The position numbers and the translations under genes were made by a program. Below, piece after piece: positions 1 through 5,212 of a stretch of 5,212 nucleotides of DNA. A model generated the notes under the pieces. It saw only the letters and a list, made by a program, of their open reading frames with translations. It was not told the DNA's origin and ran no database searches. Source of the DNA: a candidate division Zixibacteria bacterium DG_27 (lineage in GTDB: Bacteria; Zixibacteria; MSB-5A5; DG-27); assembly GCA_001302725.1 (NCBI GenBank), contig LIZU01000125.1, positions 1 through 5,212 on the forward strand, read 5' to 3'. Every line of letters starts with the position of its first letter. Positions within the stretch are counted from its first letter, which is position 1.

Positions 1-1221
1 AAGAGGGGTGAGCATCTCGTGGGTTTTCGGTATGTAGAAGACCTCATCGACCATTTCTCTAATCCTCTTGTCCCCCTCAGTAGCTACCGCAATCACCACA
101 CCTTTGCGGGCTTTGACCTCTTCGATATTGGACATGATCTTCTCGTAGATGGCGTCCTTGATGGCCAGAACTATCACCGGCATCCTTTCGTCTATCAGGG
201 CGATGGGGCCGTGTTTCATCTCCGCGGCGGGGTAACCCTCGGCGTGAACGTAGGAGATCTCCTTGAGCTTCAAGGCTCCCTCCAGTGCCACCGGGAAATT
301 GATCCCGCGTCCGAGATAGAGAGCGTTGCCGGTCCGGCAATACTTCCTTGCCAGCTTCTTTATTTCTGGCTCTTTCTTGAGGAGCCCGGCCACCTGGTCC
401 GGGATCTCCTGTAAGGCATCAAGGATCTCTCGCCCGGTCTCAATCGACATATCTCTCTGACGCGCCAAAAGAAGAGTGATGAGCGCCAGGGCTGTGATCT
501 GAGAGGTAAACGCCTTAGTGGAGGCCACCCCGATCTCCGCACCGGCGTGAATGTAAACACCCCCATCGGTCTCCCTGGCGATGGTCGAACCGACAACGTT
601 GCAGATCCCCAGAACGGTCGCTCCCTTCCTTTTGGCCTCCCTCAGAGCCGCCAGGCTGTCGGCGGTCTCTCCCGATTGACTGATGACCAAAACCACTGTC
701 CCCGGATATATGATTGGGGAGCGATAGCGGAACTCGGAGGCATATTCGACCTCCACCGGAATGCGTGCAAATTCCTCGATCATATACTCGCCGATCAGAC
801 CGGCGTGCCAGGAGGTTCCACAGGCAACCAGAACCACACGATTGATTTTCTGAAGTTCATCAATCTGCAAGTTCAAACCATTGAGGCGGGAGGTTCCCTC
901 CTCGTAATTCAGACGACCCCGCATCGTGTTTCTGATGGTGGTGGGTTGCTCGAAGATCTCCTTCTGCATGAAGTGCTCGAAGCCGCCCTTTTCGACCTCG
1001 TCTAAGGTCCAGGATATTTCCTGGAGCTTCGGCGTGACCTCGACGTTGTCTATGGTGGAGATGTTGAAGCCCTCCTTGGTCACCACTGCCAGTTCCCGAT
1101 CTTCCAGATAGACCACCTTTTTGGTGTGTCTCAGGATTGCGGAGACATCGGAGGCCACAAAATTCTCACCCTGCCCGCAGCCGATGACCAGAGGGCTGCC
1201 GTGGCGGGCGGCGACGATTTC
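1..1221 (-). CDS. glmS: GlmS, C-terminal part (isomerase SIS domains), cut by window edge
   Basis: This is the continuation of glmS in the shifted frame. From 1221 down to 1 there are 407 codons without a stop, starting EIVAARHGSPLVIG. Numbering follows the repaired protein. The end of the glutaminase domain is followed by two SIS domains that isomerise fructose-6-phosphate and add ammonia. SIS1 has CGTSWHAG (301-308) and SQSGETADS (348-356). SIS2 has LEGALKLKEISY (480-491, catalytic Glu488 region) and EMKHGP (501-506, His504, which opens the sugar ring in the family). The window ends at EMLTPL, residue 574. E. coli GlmS has 609, so about 34 residues, including the catalytic lysine near the C-terminus, lie outside. 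The frame is clean and every motif is intact, so the break upstream is very recent or artefactual. There is no good independent start at the break. Confidence 0.95.
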
Positions 1222-1729
1222 CGATTTCGCTGGGATTTCTCAGAGACAGAACCGCAATCCCGTAAGTGCCCTCCACCTGGCTCATGGCGGTTCTGACGGC
1301 CTCCACCAGGTCCCCTTGATAATATTCCTCGATCAGGTGAGCGACGATTTCGGTGTCGGTGTCGGTGGTGAATTTGTGGCCTTTGCGTTCGAGAACCTCT
1401 TTTAGAGAACGGTAGTTTTCGATGATGCCGTTGTGGACGACAGCCAGCTCCCCTTTGCAGTCGAGGTGCGGGTGGGCGTTGGCGTCAGTGGGTTCCCCGT
1501 GGGTGGCCCAGCGAGTGTGGGCGATACCGGTGGTGCAGGAAAAGTCCCTCCCCGTCAAAAGCTCTTCTAAGGCAGCGATCTTTCCCGCCGACTTCTCGAA
1601 TATCAAGTCTCCATTCTCCAAGATGGCGATTCCGGCGGAGTCGTATCCCCGGTATTCCAGCTTCTTTAGGCCATCTATCAAGATGGGGACTGCCTTTTTT
1701 TCTCCGACATATCCGATGATTCCGCACAT
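1166..1729 (-). CDS. glmS: GlmS, N-terminal part (glutaminase domain), frameshifted
   Basis: This is the 5' reading frame of glutamine:fructose-6-phosphate aminotransferase, the cytoplasmic enzyme that makes glucosamine-6-phosphate and commits carbon to UDP-GlcNAc. It begins MCGIIGYVG, so Cys2 becomes the N-terminal nucleophile of an Ntn/class II glutaminase after Met removal. Family motifs follow: YRGYDSAG (26-33), HTRWATHGEP (71-80, glutamine-binding Arg73), HNGIIEN (99-105, oxyanion Asn100 and Gly101) and TDTDTE (122-127). The ATG at 1729 is supported by AGGAGT six bases upstream. Homology stops at about residue 168 (NPSEI), at the second copy of a 7-bp duplication. The frame then runs on as arginine- and proline-rich nonsense to a stop at 1166. 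The correct frame continues from 1221. The break lies inside the glutaminase domain, so it does not yield two self-sufficient domains. Identification is very secure; whether the break is real is not known. Confidence 0.95.
   Translation of the reverse strand: MCGIIGYVGEKKAVPILIDGLKKLEYRGYDSAGIAILENGDLIFEKSAGKIAALEELLTGRDFSCTTGIAHTRWATHGEPTDANAHPHLDCKGELAVVHNGIIENYRSLKEVLERKGHKFTTDTDTEIVAHLIEEYYQGDLVEAVRTAMSQVEGTYGIAVLSLRNPSEIGNRRRPPRQPSGHRLRAG
1215..1228. repeat. 7-bp tandem duplication that breaks glmS
   Basis: CGATTTC occurs twice back to back on the plus strand, at 1215-1221 and 1222-1228 (GAAATCG twice in the glmS sense). Deleting either copy restores the frame exactly and gives NPSEIVAARHGSP, the expected GlmS sequence, with no residue gained or lost. 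An 11-base stretch, GCGACGATTTC at 1211-1221, recurs at 1341-1351 in the same gene and codes for EIVA in both places. Confidence 0.9.
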
Positions 1730-1735
1730 TTTCAG

Positions 1736-1741
1736 ACTCCT
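1736..1741 (-). promoter_or_regulatory. Ribosome binding site of glmS
   Basis: AGGAGT in the minus-strand sense lies six bases before the ATG at 1729. This is good Shine-Dalgarno spacing and fixes the start, which must put Cys at position 2. Confidence 0.8.
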
Positions 1742-1779
1742 GGTATGCTATTAAACGAACGGCGCCCCTTCATAGAACC

Positions 1780-1808
1780 ATTATATATGTCTTCATTCTT
1801 TTCGGCAA
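1780..1808 (-). promoter_or_regulatory. Sigma70-type promoter of glmS
   Basis: On the minus strand TTGCCG (1808-1803, -35) is followed after exactly 17 bases by a perfect TATAAT (1785-1780, -10). Transcription would start near 1773 and leave a leader of about 44 bases with the AGGAGT site near its end. glmS can therefore be expressed apart from the genes upstream. The -35 box sits inside one of two TTGCCGAA direct repeats. Confidence 0.6.
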
Positions 1809-1830
1809 TATCTGAAATCGTCTTCGGCAA
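1801..1830. repeat. Direct repeat TTCGGCAA, 22 bp apart, at the glmS promoter
   Basis: TTCGGCAA occurs at 1801-1808 and 1823-1830, 22 bp from start to start, which is about two helical turns. The promoter-proximal copy overlaps the -35 box of the glmS promoter. This geometry would suit an operator for a regulator that binds direct repeats, but two 8-bp copies could also be chance. Confidence 0.3.
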
Positions 1831-1845
1831 AAGGGATTTGAATCT

Positions 1846-2034
1846 TTACGGCTCCAAAGCCTCCTCGATTGCGCAACAGACAACCTGCTCCCAGAGGCAA
1901 AGGCCGCCTTCCGCACCCTTCTTCACAGAATATAATTCGTCCTCGGTGAGAAGACGCCCAACCTTATACCTTGCCACTTCTTGAACATCTGCCTCGAGAA
2001 TTTGGAACATGACCTTTGTTTGATTTCCCGACAT
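1846..2034 (-). CDS. 62-residue protein of unknown family, intact copy
   Basis: I do not recognise this family. The product is 62 residues with no signal peptide or membrane segment, mixed charge, and likely two or three short helices. A DVQEVARYKVGRLLTEDEL stretch (16-34) is followed by W48 and a CCAIEEA end (53-59). The gene just upstream encodes a paralogue that aligns over all 62 residues without a gap (26 identities, about 42%, after repair of one base), so purifying selection on the protein is likely. Start choice: ATG at 2034 matches the paralogue's start exactly, and GGCGGAAG lies where the paralogue has GGAGGGCG. In-frame ATG at 2046 and TTG at 2052 are alternatives; TTG has GAGG five bases upstream. 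It lies between glmM and glmS on the same strand. A role connected with amino-sugar synthesis is only a guess from position. Confidence 0.75.
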   Translation of the reverse strand: MSGNQTKVMFQILEADVQEVARYKVGRLLTEDELYSVKKGAEGGLCLWEQVVCCAIEEALEP

Positions 2035-2067
2035 GTCTTCCGCCATTTTCAAAACCGCCTCGGAACC

Positions 2068-2255
2068 TCACGCTCCCGTGGTCTCCTCGATTGCGTTGCA
2101 CACAGAATCATACCAGCAATCAAACTGCTTCTCGACCGCCCTCCTGACTATCTGCAATTCCTTCTCAGTCAGTTGTCTGCCAATTTCCTAGTGGCCACCT
2201 GTTGAACATCTTCATTAGTCAACCCAAAGATAACACCCTTGCTTTCCATTGACAC
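2068..2255 (-). pseudogene. Paralogous 62-residue protein gene, frameshifted by one base
   Basis: This is the upstream partner of the small gene at 1846-2034. It starts at GTG 2255 behind a strong GGAGGG (2260-2265); an in-frame ATG lies at 2249. The literal reading frame gives MSMESKGVIF, a DVQQVATRKL stretch and a stop at 2169 after 28 codons. From about 2180 the frame one base over continues the family pattern: RQLTEKELQIVRR, then W48 and CNAIEETTGA, to a TGA at 2068. Restoring one missing G in TTGGCAGA (giving KLGRQLT, like KVGRLLT in the sister copy) yields exactly 62 residues that align gaplessly with the sister. I therefore call it a broken or mis-sequenced gene. No slippery heptamer that would support programmed frameshifting is visible at the site. 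Function is unknown. Confidence 0.75.
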
Positions 2256-2259
2256 ATCG

Positions 2260-2265
2260 CCCTCC
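2260..2265 (-). promoter_or_regulatory. Ribosome binding site of the upstream small gene
   Basis: GGAGGG in the minus-strand sense lies four bases before GTG 2255. It is a strong site, favours GTG over the in-frame ATG at 2249, and argues that the frameshifted gene was recently a translated one. Confidence 0.6.
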
Positions 2266-2306
2266 ACAACCTATTAGCCTCGTCTGCATCTGTTTGTCTA
2301 ATATGC

Positions 2307-3674
2307 TCAGCAGCACAACTCCTTTTTTGCCCTCTGAATCATTTGTCTTGTGAAGTCTGTTGACCTTCCTTCCGCCAGAAGCCTCACAATCGGCTCGGTG
2401 TTCGAGACTCTAATATGCAACCATCCCTCCGGCAAGTCAATCTTTAATCCGTCGGTCTCGTCAAACTTAGCTTTGTGGAAATGCTTTTTGAGCCTCTCCA
2501 GTCCGGGCTTTATCTCCTTCGCGGTGGCTGAAATCCTGTCCTTTATCATATGATACTTCGGAAGACCCCGAATAAGTTCCGAAATACTTTTGCCAGACTC
2601 AGCCATATATGAGAGAATCAAAGCCATTCCGAGAAGAGCATCCCGACCATAGTGGAGTCTGGGATAAATGACGCCCCCGTTTCCCTCCCCCCCGATAGGG
2701 GCTCGAACTTCCTTCATCTTCAAGGCGACATTGATTTCACCAACCTTGGTGCGATACACCTTGCGCTTGAACTCTCTGGCAACGTCATCAATCATCCTAG
2801 AAGTGGAGAGGTTGACCACCACCGGCCCTTTTCTCTTCGCCAGGATGAATTTGCTGGCAAGAGCCAAAGTGTATTCCTCCCCGGGGGCAACAGCTTTGTC
2901 GGTAACGATTGCCAGTCTATCGGCATCGGGGTCGTTGGCAAAGCCGACGTCGGCACCTCTTTTTTTGACCATCTTGCGAAGCTGCGATAGATTCCGGGGA
3001 ACCGGCTCCGGAGGGTGAGCAAAAAAGCCGGTCGGTTCGGTATTAAGCTCAATCACCCTGCAACCTAACTCCTCTAAAAGCACGGGCGAGAGCACGCTGC
3101 CGGCACCGTTGACGGTGTCGATAACGACCTTGTATTTCTTCCTCCTCACGAGGTCCGCGTTGACCGCGTCAAGGTCAAGGATCTTCTCAAGGTGATAATC
3201 GAGGAGGGTCATGTCCAGACTGAGCGAGCCGAGTCGGTTATACGGTCGGTAGTTGATCTCGCCGGATTTGAAGATTCGCTTCACCTGGTCTCCCTCTTGG
3301 GCGCTGAGGAACATTGCCCGAGAGTTTATGAGCTTCAAAGCGTTCCACTGGATGGGGTTGTGGCTGGCGGTGATGGCAATTCCACCCCGGGCTCGAAGCT
3401 TCCTCACCGCAAGTTCCACAGTCGGAGTGGGACAGATACCTATGTCAACAACGTCGCTTCCAACTGCCAGGAGCCCGGAGGTGACCGCATGCTGAACCAT
3501 CTCCCGGGAGATGCGACAGTCTCCGCCGACGATGATTCTGCCTCCCCGGCACCAGCTTCCGAAGGCGGCTGCAAATCTGCAGGCGAGCTCCGGGGTCAAG
3601 CCGCCGTTTGCCCCAATAATCCCTCTGATGCCGGAAATGGATATGAGCAAGTTGTTCCCCATCGGCTCAGTCAT
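2307..3674 (-). CDS. glmM: Archaeal-type phosphoglucosamine mutase (GlmM-like)
   Basis: This is an alpha-D-phosphohexomutase, predicted to convert glucosamine-6-phosphate to glucosamine-1-phosphate in the cytoplasm, the step after GlmS. From ATG 3674 it has 455 residues, normal for the family. The four family signatures are present: ITASHNP with phosphoserine Ser104, the Mg-binding loop DPDADR (248-253), the sugar-specificity loop GGEGNGG (328-334) and the phosphate-binding RVSNTEP (422-428). GGEGNGG, rather than the GEQSGH type of E. coli GlmM, and the opening SISGIRGIIG mark the archaeal GlmM/PMM branch, so phosphomannomutase or phosphoglucomutase activity cannot be excluded. glmS nearby on the same strand favours GlmM. 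Start: the frame opens at TTG 3719, but that lies inside the predicted promoter, so ATG 3674 or ATG 3662 (MGNN) is likelier. The stop is 51 bases from the next small gene, with no terminator seen. Confidence 0.88.
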   Translation of the reverse strand: MTEPMGNNLLISISGIRGIIGANGGLTPELACRFAAAFGSWCRGGRIIVGGDCRISREMVQHAVTSGLLAVGSDVVDIGICPTPTVELAVRKLRARGGIAITASHNPIQWNALKLINSRAMFLSAQEGDQVKRIFKSGEINYRPYNRLGSLSLDMTLLDYHLEKILDLDAVNADLVRRKKYKVVIDTVNGAGSVLSPVLLEELGCRVIELNTEPTGFFAHPPEPVPRNLSQLRKMVKKRGADVGFANDPDADRLAIVTDKAVAPGEEYTLALASKFILAKRKGPVVVNLSTSRMIDDVAREFKRKVYRTKVGEINVALKMKEVRAPIGGEGNGGVIYPRLHYGRDALLGMALILSYMAESGKSISELIRGLPKYHMIKDRISATAKEIKPGLERLKKHFHKAKFDETDGLKIDLPEGWLHIRVSNTEPIVRLLAEGRSTDFTRQMIQRAKKELCC

Positions 3675-3698
3675 TCTTAAGTGATCCGTCCAATCGAA

Positions 3699-3727
3699 AG
3701 GATATAAAAGTGGCGTCAATTTGTCAA
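3699..3727 (-). promoter_or_regulatory. Likely sigma70-type promoter of glmM
   Basis: On the minus strand a perfect TTGACA (3727-3722) precedes TATCCT (3704-3699, four of six consensus bases) by 17 bases. Transcription would start near 3692 and give an 18-base leader to ATG 3674 or 30 bases to ATG 3662. It lies in the 116-base gap after the nitroreductase gene. Confidence 0.45.
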
Positions 3728-3790
3728 TTGGCTTGGCGAACAGGGAGGAGGAACGATCATTACCTAATGTTGACCGCCGATCAGCGGCCG

Positions 3791-4378
3791 TCAGGCTCTG
3801 TGTCCAACCGGCATTATGTATATAGGCTCCGCCTCTGAGATGTGGACTGCTCTTTTTACCTCCTCGTCGTGAAAGGCGCCAATGGCGACGGTGCCAAGGT
3901 CTAAAGCCTCCGCCTGCAAATAGATATTCTGCCCGATGTGACCGATTTCGATGTCGGTGTAACGGTGTCCCCTTCTACCATATTTAACGGTGATGCGGTC
4001 ATAGACGGCGGCCAGAACTATGCTGGCGGGTGCCACCGCGATGAAATCTTGACTTAAGGAGGCCTCGGCCAGCTCGCGGCGGACATCCCCGGAGAATGTC
4101 TTCTGCAGGCTGTGTTCTTTGACACTGTATTTGTAAACCCCGGCTTCCAGCGACTCCACGTTGCCAACCACCACAAATGTATCGACCGGGAAAAGGGCAC
4201 CGGCTGAGGGGGCCGCTCTTCCCCCCCACCGGGAGGTGACACCTTGAGCAGCCCACAGAATCTGGGATAGCTCCTGAAGGGTGAGAGATTGATCGGAAAA
4301 CTCCCTAATTGAGCGGCGGGCGACAATAACCTCCTCCAAGGATGGCTTCCCTTTTCGTCTTGGTTCTGGCAATTTCAT
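3791..4378 (-). CDS. SagB-type nitroreductase family oxidoreductase
   Basis: This is an FMN-dependent oxidoreductase of the nitroreductase superfamily, SagB/ThcOx-like branch, 195 residues, cytoplasmic. Visible signatures are the FMN-phosphate-binding RRSIREF (21-27), ELSQILWAAQG (36-46), the PSAGALFP loop (57-64) typical of SagB-type dehydrogenases, GVYKY, VYDR...KYGRRGHRY (about 125-140), the EIGHIGQNIYLQAEALDLG helix (about 143-161), and the C-terminal EPIYIMPVG. ATG 4378 follows AGAGGG at good spacing; TTG 4396 is an upstream alternative. In azole-modified peptide clusters SagB oxidises azolines to azoles, but no YcaO cyclodehydratase, precursor or transporter is in this window. It is therefore an orphan small form whose substrate cannot be inferred. 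It has its own promoter and lies 116 bases upstream of glmM on the same strand, so some co-transcription is possible. Confidence 0.88.
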   Translation of the reverse strand: MKLPEPRRKGKPSLEEVIVARRSIREFSDQSLTLQELSQILWAAQGVTSRWGGRAAPSAGALFPVDTFVVVGNVESLEAGVYKYSVKEHSLQKTFSGDVRRELAEASLSQDFIAVAPASIVLAAVYDRITVKYGRRGHRYTDIEIGHIGQNIYLQAEALDLGTVAIGAFHDEEVKRAVHISEAEPIYIMPVGHRA

Positions 4379-4382
4379 GTTA

Positions 4383-4388
4383 CCCTCT
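4383..4388 (-). promoter_or_regulatory. Ribosome binding site of the nitroreductase gene
   Basis: AGAGGG in the minus-strand sense ends four bases before ATG 4378. It decides for this start over the in-frame TTG at 4396, because the site would lie inside a gene begun at 4396. Confidence 0.65.
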
Positions 4389-4428
4389 ATTTCCAAAATT
4401 CCTTTTCGTCAAATCAGCGACTCCACGC

Positions 4429-4458
4429 ATAATAACAAAAAAACGGAGGCTTTGTCAA
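4429..4458 (-). promoter_or_regulatory. Sigma70-type promoter of the nitroreductase gene
   Basis: On the minus strand a perfect TTGACA (4458-4453) is followed after 18 bases by TATTAT (4434-4429, five of six consensus bases). Transcription would start near 4422 and leave a leader of about 44 bases with a good ribosome binding site. A run of seven T lies in the spacer. Confidence 0.6.
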
Positions 4459-4540
4459 TGGAAGTTTCGCACCCCGAACTGAGAACCGGAACCGAGATCT
4501 GATTCAACTCCCACAGGACCATGACAGTACCGAAACACCG

Positions 4541-4569
4541 TTGACAATTGAACGGAGCACCATTAGAAT
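4541..4569 (+). promoter_or_regulatory. Sigma70-type promoter of the heparinase-like gene
   Basis: On the plus strand a perfect TTGACA (4541-4546) is followed after 17 bases by TAGAAT (4564-4569, five of six consensus bases). Transcription would start near 4576, which suits a start codon at TTG 4613 or TTG 4643. It diverges from the nitroreductase promoter, with about 82 bases between the two -35 boxes. I see no convincing palindromic operator in that gap. Confidence 0.55.
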
Positions 4570-4612
4570 TGCTTTGCCCACAGGTTGAATCGAGCTTTGC
4601 CCTGGATAGACT

Positions 4613-5212
4613 TTGCGAGATTTTGTCAAAGACTTCGTTCTGTTGAAAGGATATATCGGAGCGGCGCTGACCTTCACAATCCTTTTCTCATCTTCATCTT
4701 CTGGGCAAATCGAAATCGATAATGTATTGGAGGGATTCATAAAAGCAGACTTCAGACCGGTCTACCTCGAAGACAGCTTCCTGCCGATCGACCCTCTGAG
4801 GTCTCATCTCTCCCTGGGGGAGATACGCTTGCCGTTGAGCAACGAACATCCGCGACTGCTTTTCTCCCGACAACGGAGCGCGGAACTTCAATCGAGAATC
4901 AGGCGGAGACCATACAGCGTCTGGTGGAATACCTTGAAAAGCCGAGCGCAGGGAGCTCTGATGACTGATTTATCCGCATCTGGCTTGAGGGAGTTCGACC
5001 GGGCTGTCTATGCCGAAGCTTGTGCTTTCACATATTTCATCGAGGGAGACGGTAGATATCTTCAAAAGGCCAAAGAGGCGCTGCTCCACATTTCTCCTGC
5101 GCCACACGTCGTAAACCTGGAGGGGGGCAAACCTGGTGACACTTGGGGAGATTTCGTCAGCGCCTCGGAGACGATGCTCCCCTACCTGGTGGCGTACGAC
5201 ATTGTTGCCTCG
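4613..5212 (+). CDS. Secreted heparinase II/III-like protein, N-terminal part
   Basis: The frame is open from the stop at 4607 to the right edge, 200 codons from TTG 4613; the rest of the gene lies outside. A basic start and a hydrophobic core (YIGAALTFTILF, 14-25) followed by SSSSSG look like a signal peptide, so the product is probably exported. HPRLLFSRQ (79-87), RIRRRPYSVWW, a Tyr/Ala-rich helical stretch (EFDRAVYAEACAFTYF) and LPYLVAYDIVA (189-199) resemble the alpha/alpha-toroid N-terminal domain of heparinase II/III-like and related polysaccharide lyase-like proteins. The catalytic residues are not in view, so the substrate is unknown. Start: TTG 4613 has GGA six bases upstream; TTG 4643 gives the neater signal peptide (MKGYIG) but no ribosome site. 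There is no in-frame ATG before 4952. The weak start is odd. Family assignment is moderate, since it rests on remembered motif patterns. Confidence 0.7.
   Translation, partial: MRDFVKDFVLLKGYIGAALTFTILFSSSSSGQIEIDNVLEGFIKADFRPVYLEDSFLPIDPLRSHLSLGEIRLPLSNEHPRLLFSRQRSAELQSRIRRRPYSVWWNTLKSRAQGALMTDLSASGLREFDRAVYAEACAFTYFIEGDGRYLQKAKEALLHISPAPHVVNLEGGKPGDTWGDFVSASETMLPYLVAYDIVAS

Noticed and set aside
547..1005. Plus-strand open frame of 152 codons, and other plus-strand frames within 19-1405
   Set aside because: They lie antisense to glmS, whose minus-strand translation matches the family throughout; they have no ribosome sites or recognisable motifs.
1213..1230. Programmed ribosomal frameshift in glmS
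   Set aside because: There is no slippery heptamer or stimulatory signal, GlmS is not known to need one, and a 7-bp duplication explains the break exactly.
1730..1845. glmS ribozyme or other riboswitch in the glmS leader
   Set aside because: The leader from the predicted start is only about 44 bases and the whole gap is 116 bases; I see no ribozyme-like paired structure.
1745..1984. Plus-strand open frame of 79 codons
   Set aside because: It runs antisense to the intact 62-residue gene and the glmS promoter, and has no family resemblance.
3192..3680. Plus-strand open frame of 162 codons, with others at 2652-3018
   Set aside because: They are antisense to glmM, which carries all four hexomutase signatures; their composition looks like complement shadow.
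3720..3793. Terminator after the nitroreductase gene
   Set aside because: TGACGGCCGC and GGCGGTCA form only an imperfect, bulged hairpin with no T-run after it.
4437..4443. Seven-T run (minus strand) as a rho-independent terminator
   Set aside because: No GC-rich hairpin precedes it, and it fits better as spacer of the nitroreductase promoter.
4504..4740. Minus-strand open frame of 78 codons
   Set aside because: It is opposite the promoter and signal-peptide region of the heparinase-like gene, with no motif and no partner.

Overview
The window is a bacterial chromosomal segment carrying part of the amino-sugar (UDP-GlcNAc precursor) pathway plus two accessory enzymes. Sigma70-like promoters, Shine-Dalgarno sites and a GlmS homologue are all bacterial. 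The phosphohexomutase is of the archaeal-type GlmM class, which also occurs in scattered bacterial phyla. I cannot name the organism; the mix with a secreted heparinase-like protein fits an environmental, possibly uncultured, lineage. No mobile element, tRNA, rRNA or CRISPR array was seen.

Layout, left to right. Positions 1-1729 (minus) are glmS, glucosamine-6-phosphate synthase. Its last ~34 residues lie beyond the left edge, and its reading frame is broken once by a perfect 7-bp tandem duplication at 1215-1228. Positions 1730-1845 hold its leader and a good promoter. Positions 1846-2034 and 2068-2255 (minus) are two tandem paralogous genes for 62-residue proteins of a family I do not recognise; the upstream copy has lost one base. 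Positions 2307-3674 (minus) encode an intact GlmM-like phosphoglucosamine mutase. Positions 3791-4378 (minus) encode a SagB-type nitroreductase. Positions 4379-4612 are a divergent promoter region. From 4613 to the right edge (plus) runs the N-terminal third or so of a predicted secreted heparinase II/III-like protein.

How they fit together: GlmS makes glucosamine-6-phosphate from fructose-6-phosphate and glutamine, and GlmM converts it to glucosamine-1-phosphate, the substrate of GlmU. Nitroreductase, glmM, the two small genes and glmS are all on the minus strand with short gaps and no convincing terminator. They may be partly co-transcribed, although glmM and glmS each appear to have a promoter as well. 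The heparinase-like gene is divergent and separately promoted.

The points most worth a second look are the exact 7-bp duplication that breaks glmS, and the gapless 62-residue paralogue pair between glmM and glmS, one copy of which is frameshifted. Two frameshifts within about 1 kb mean sequencing or assembly error must be considered before any biological reading.
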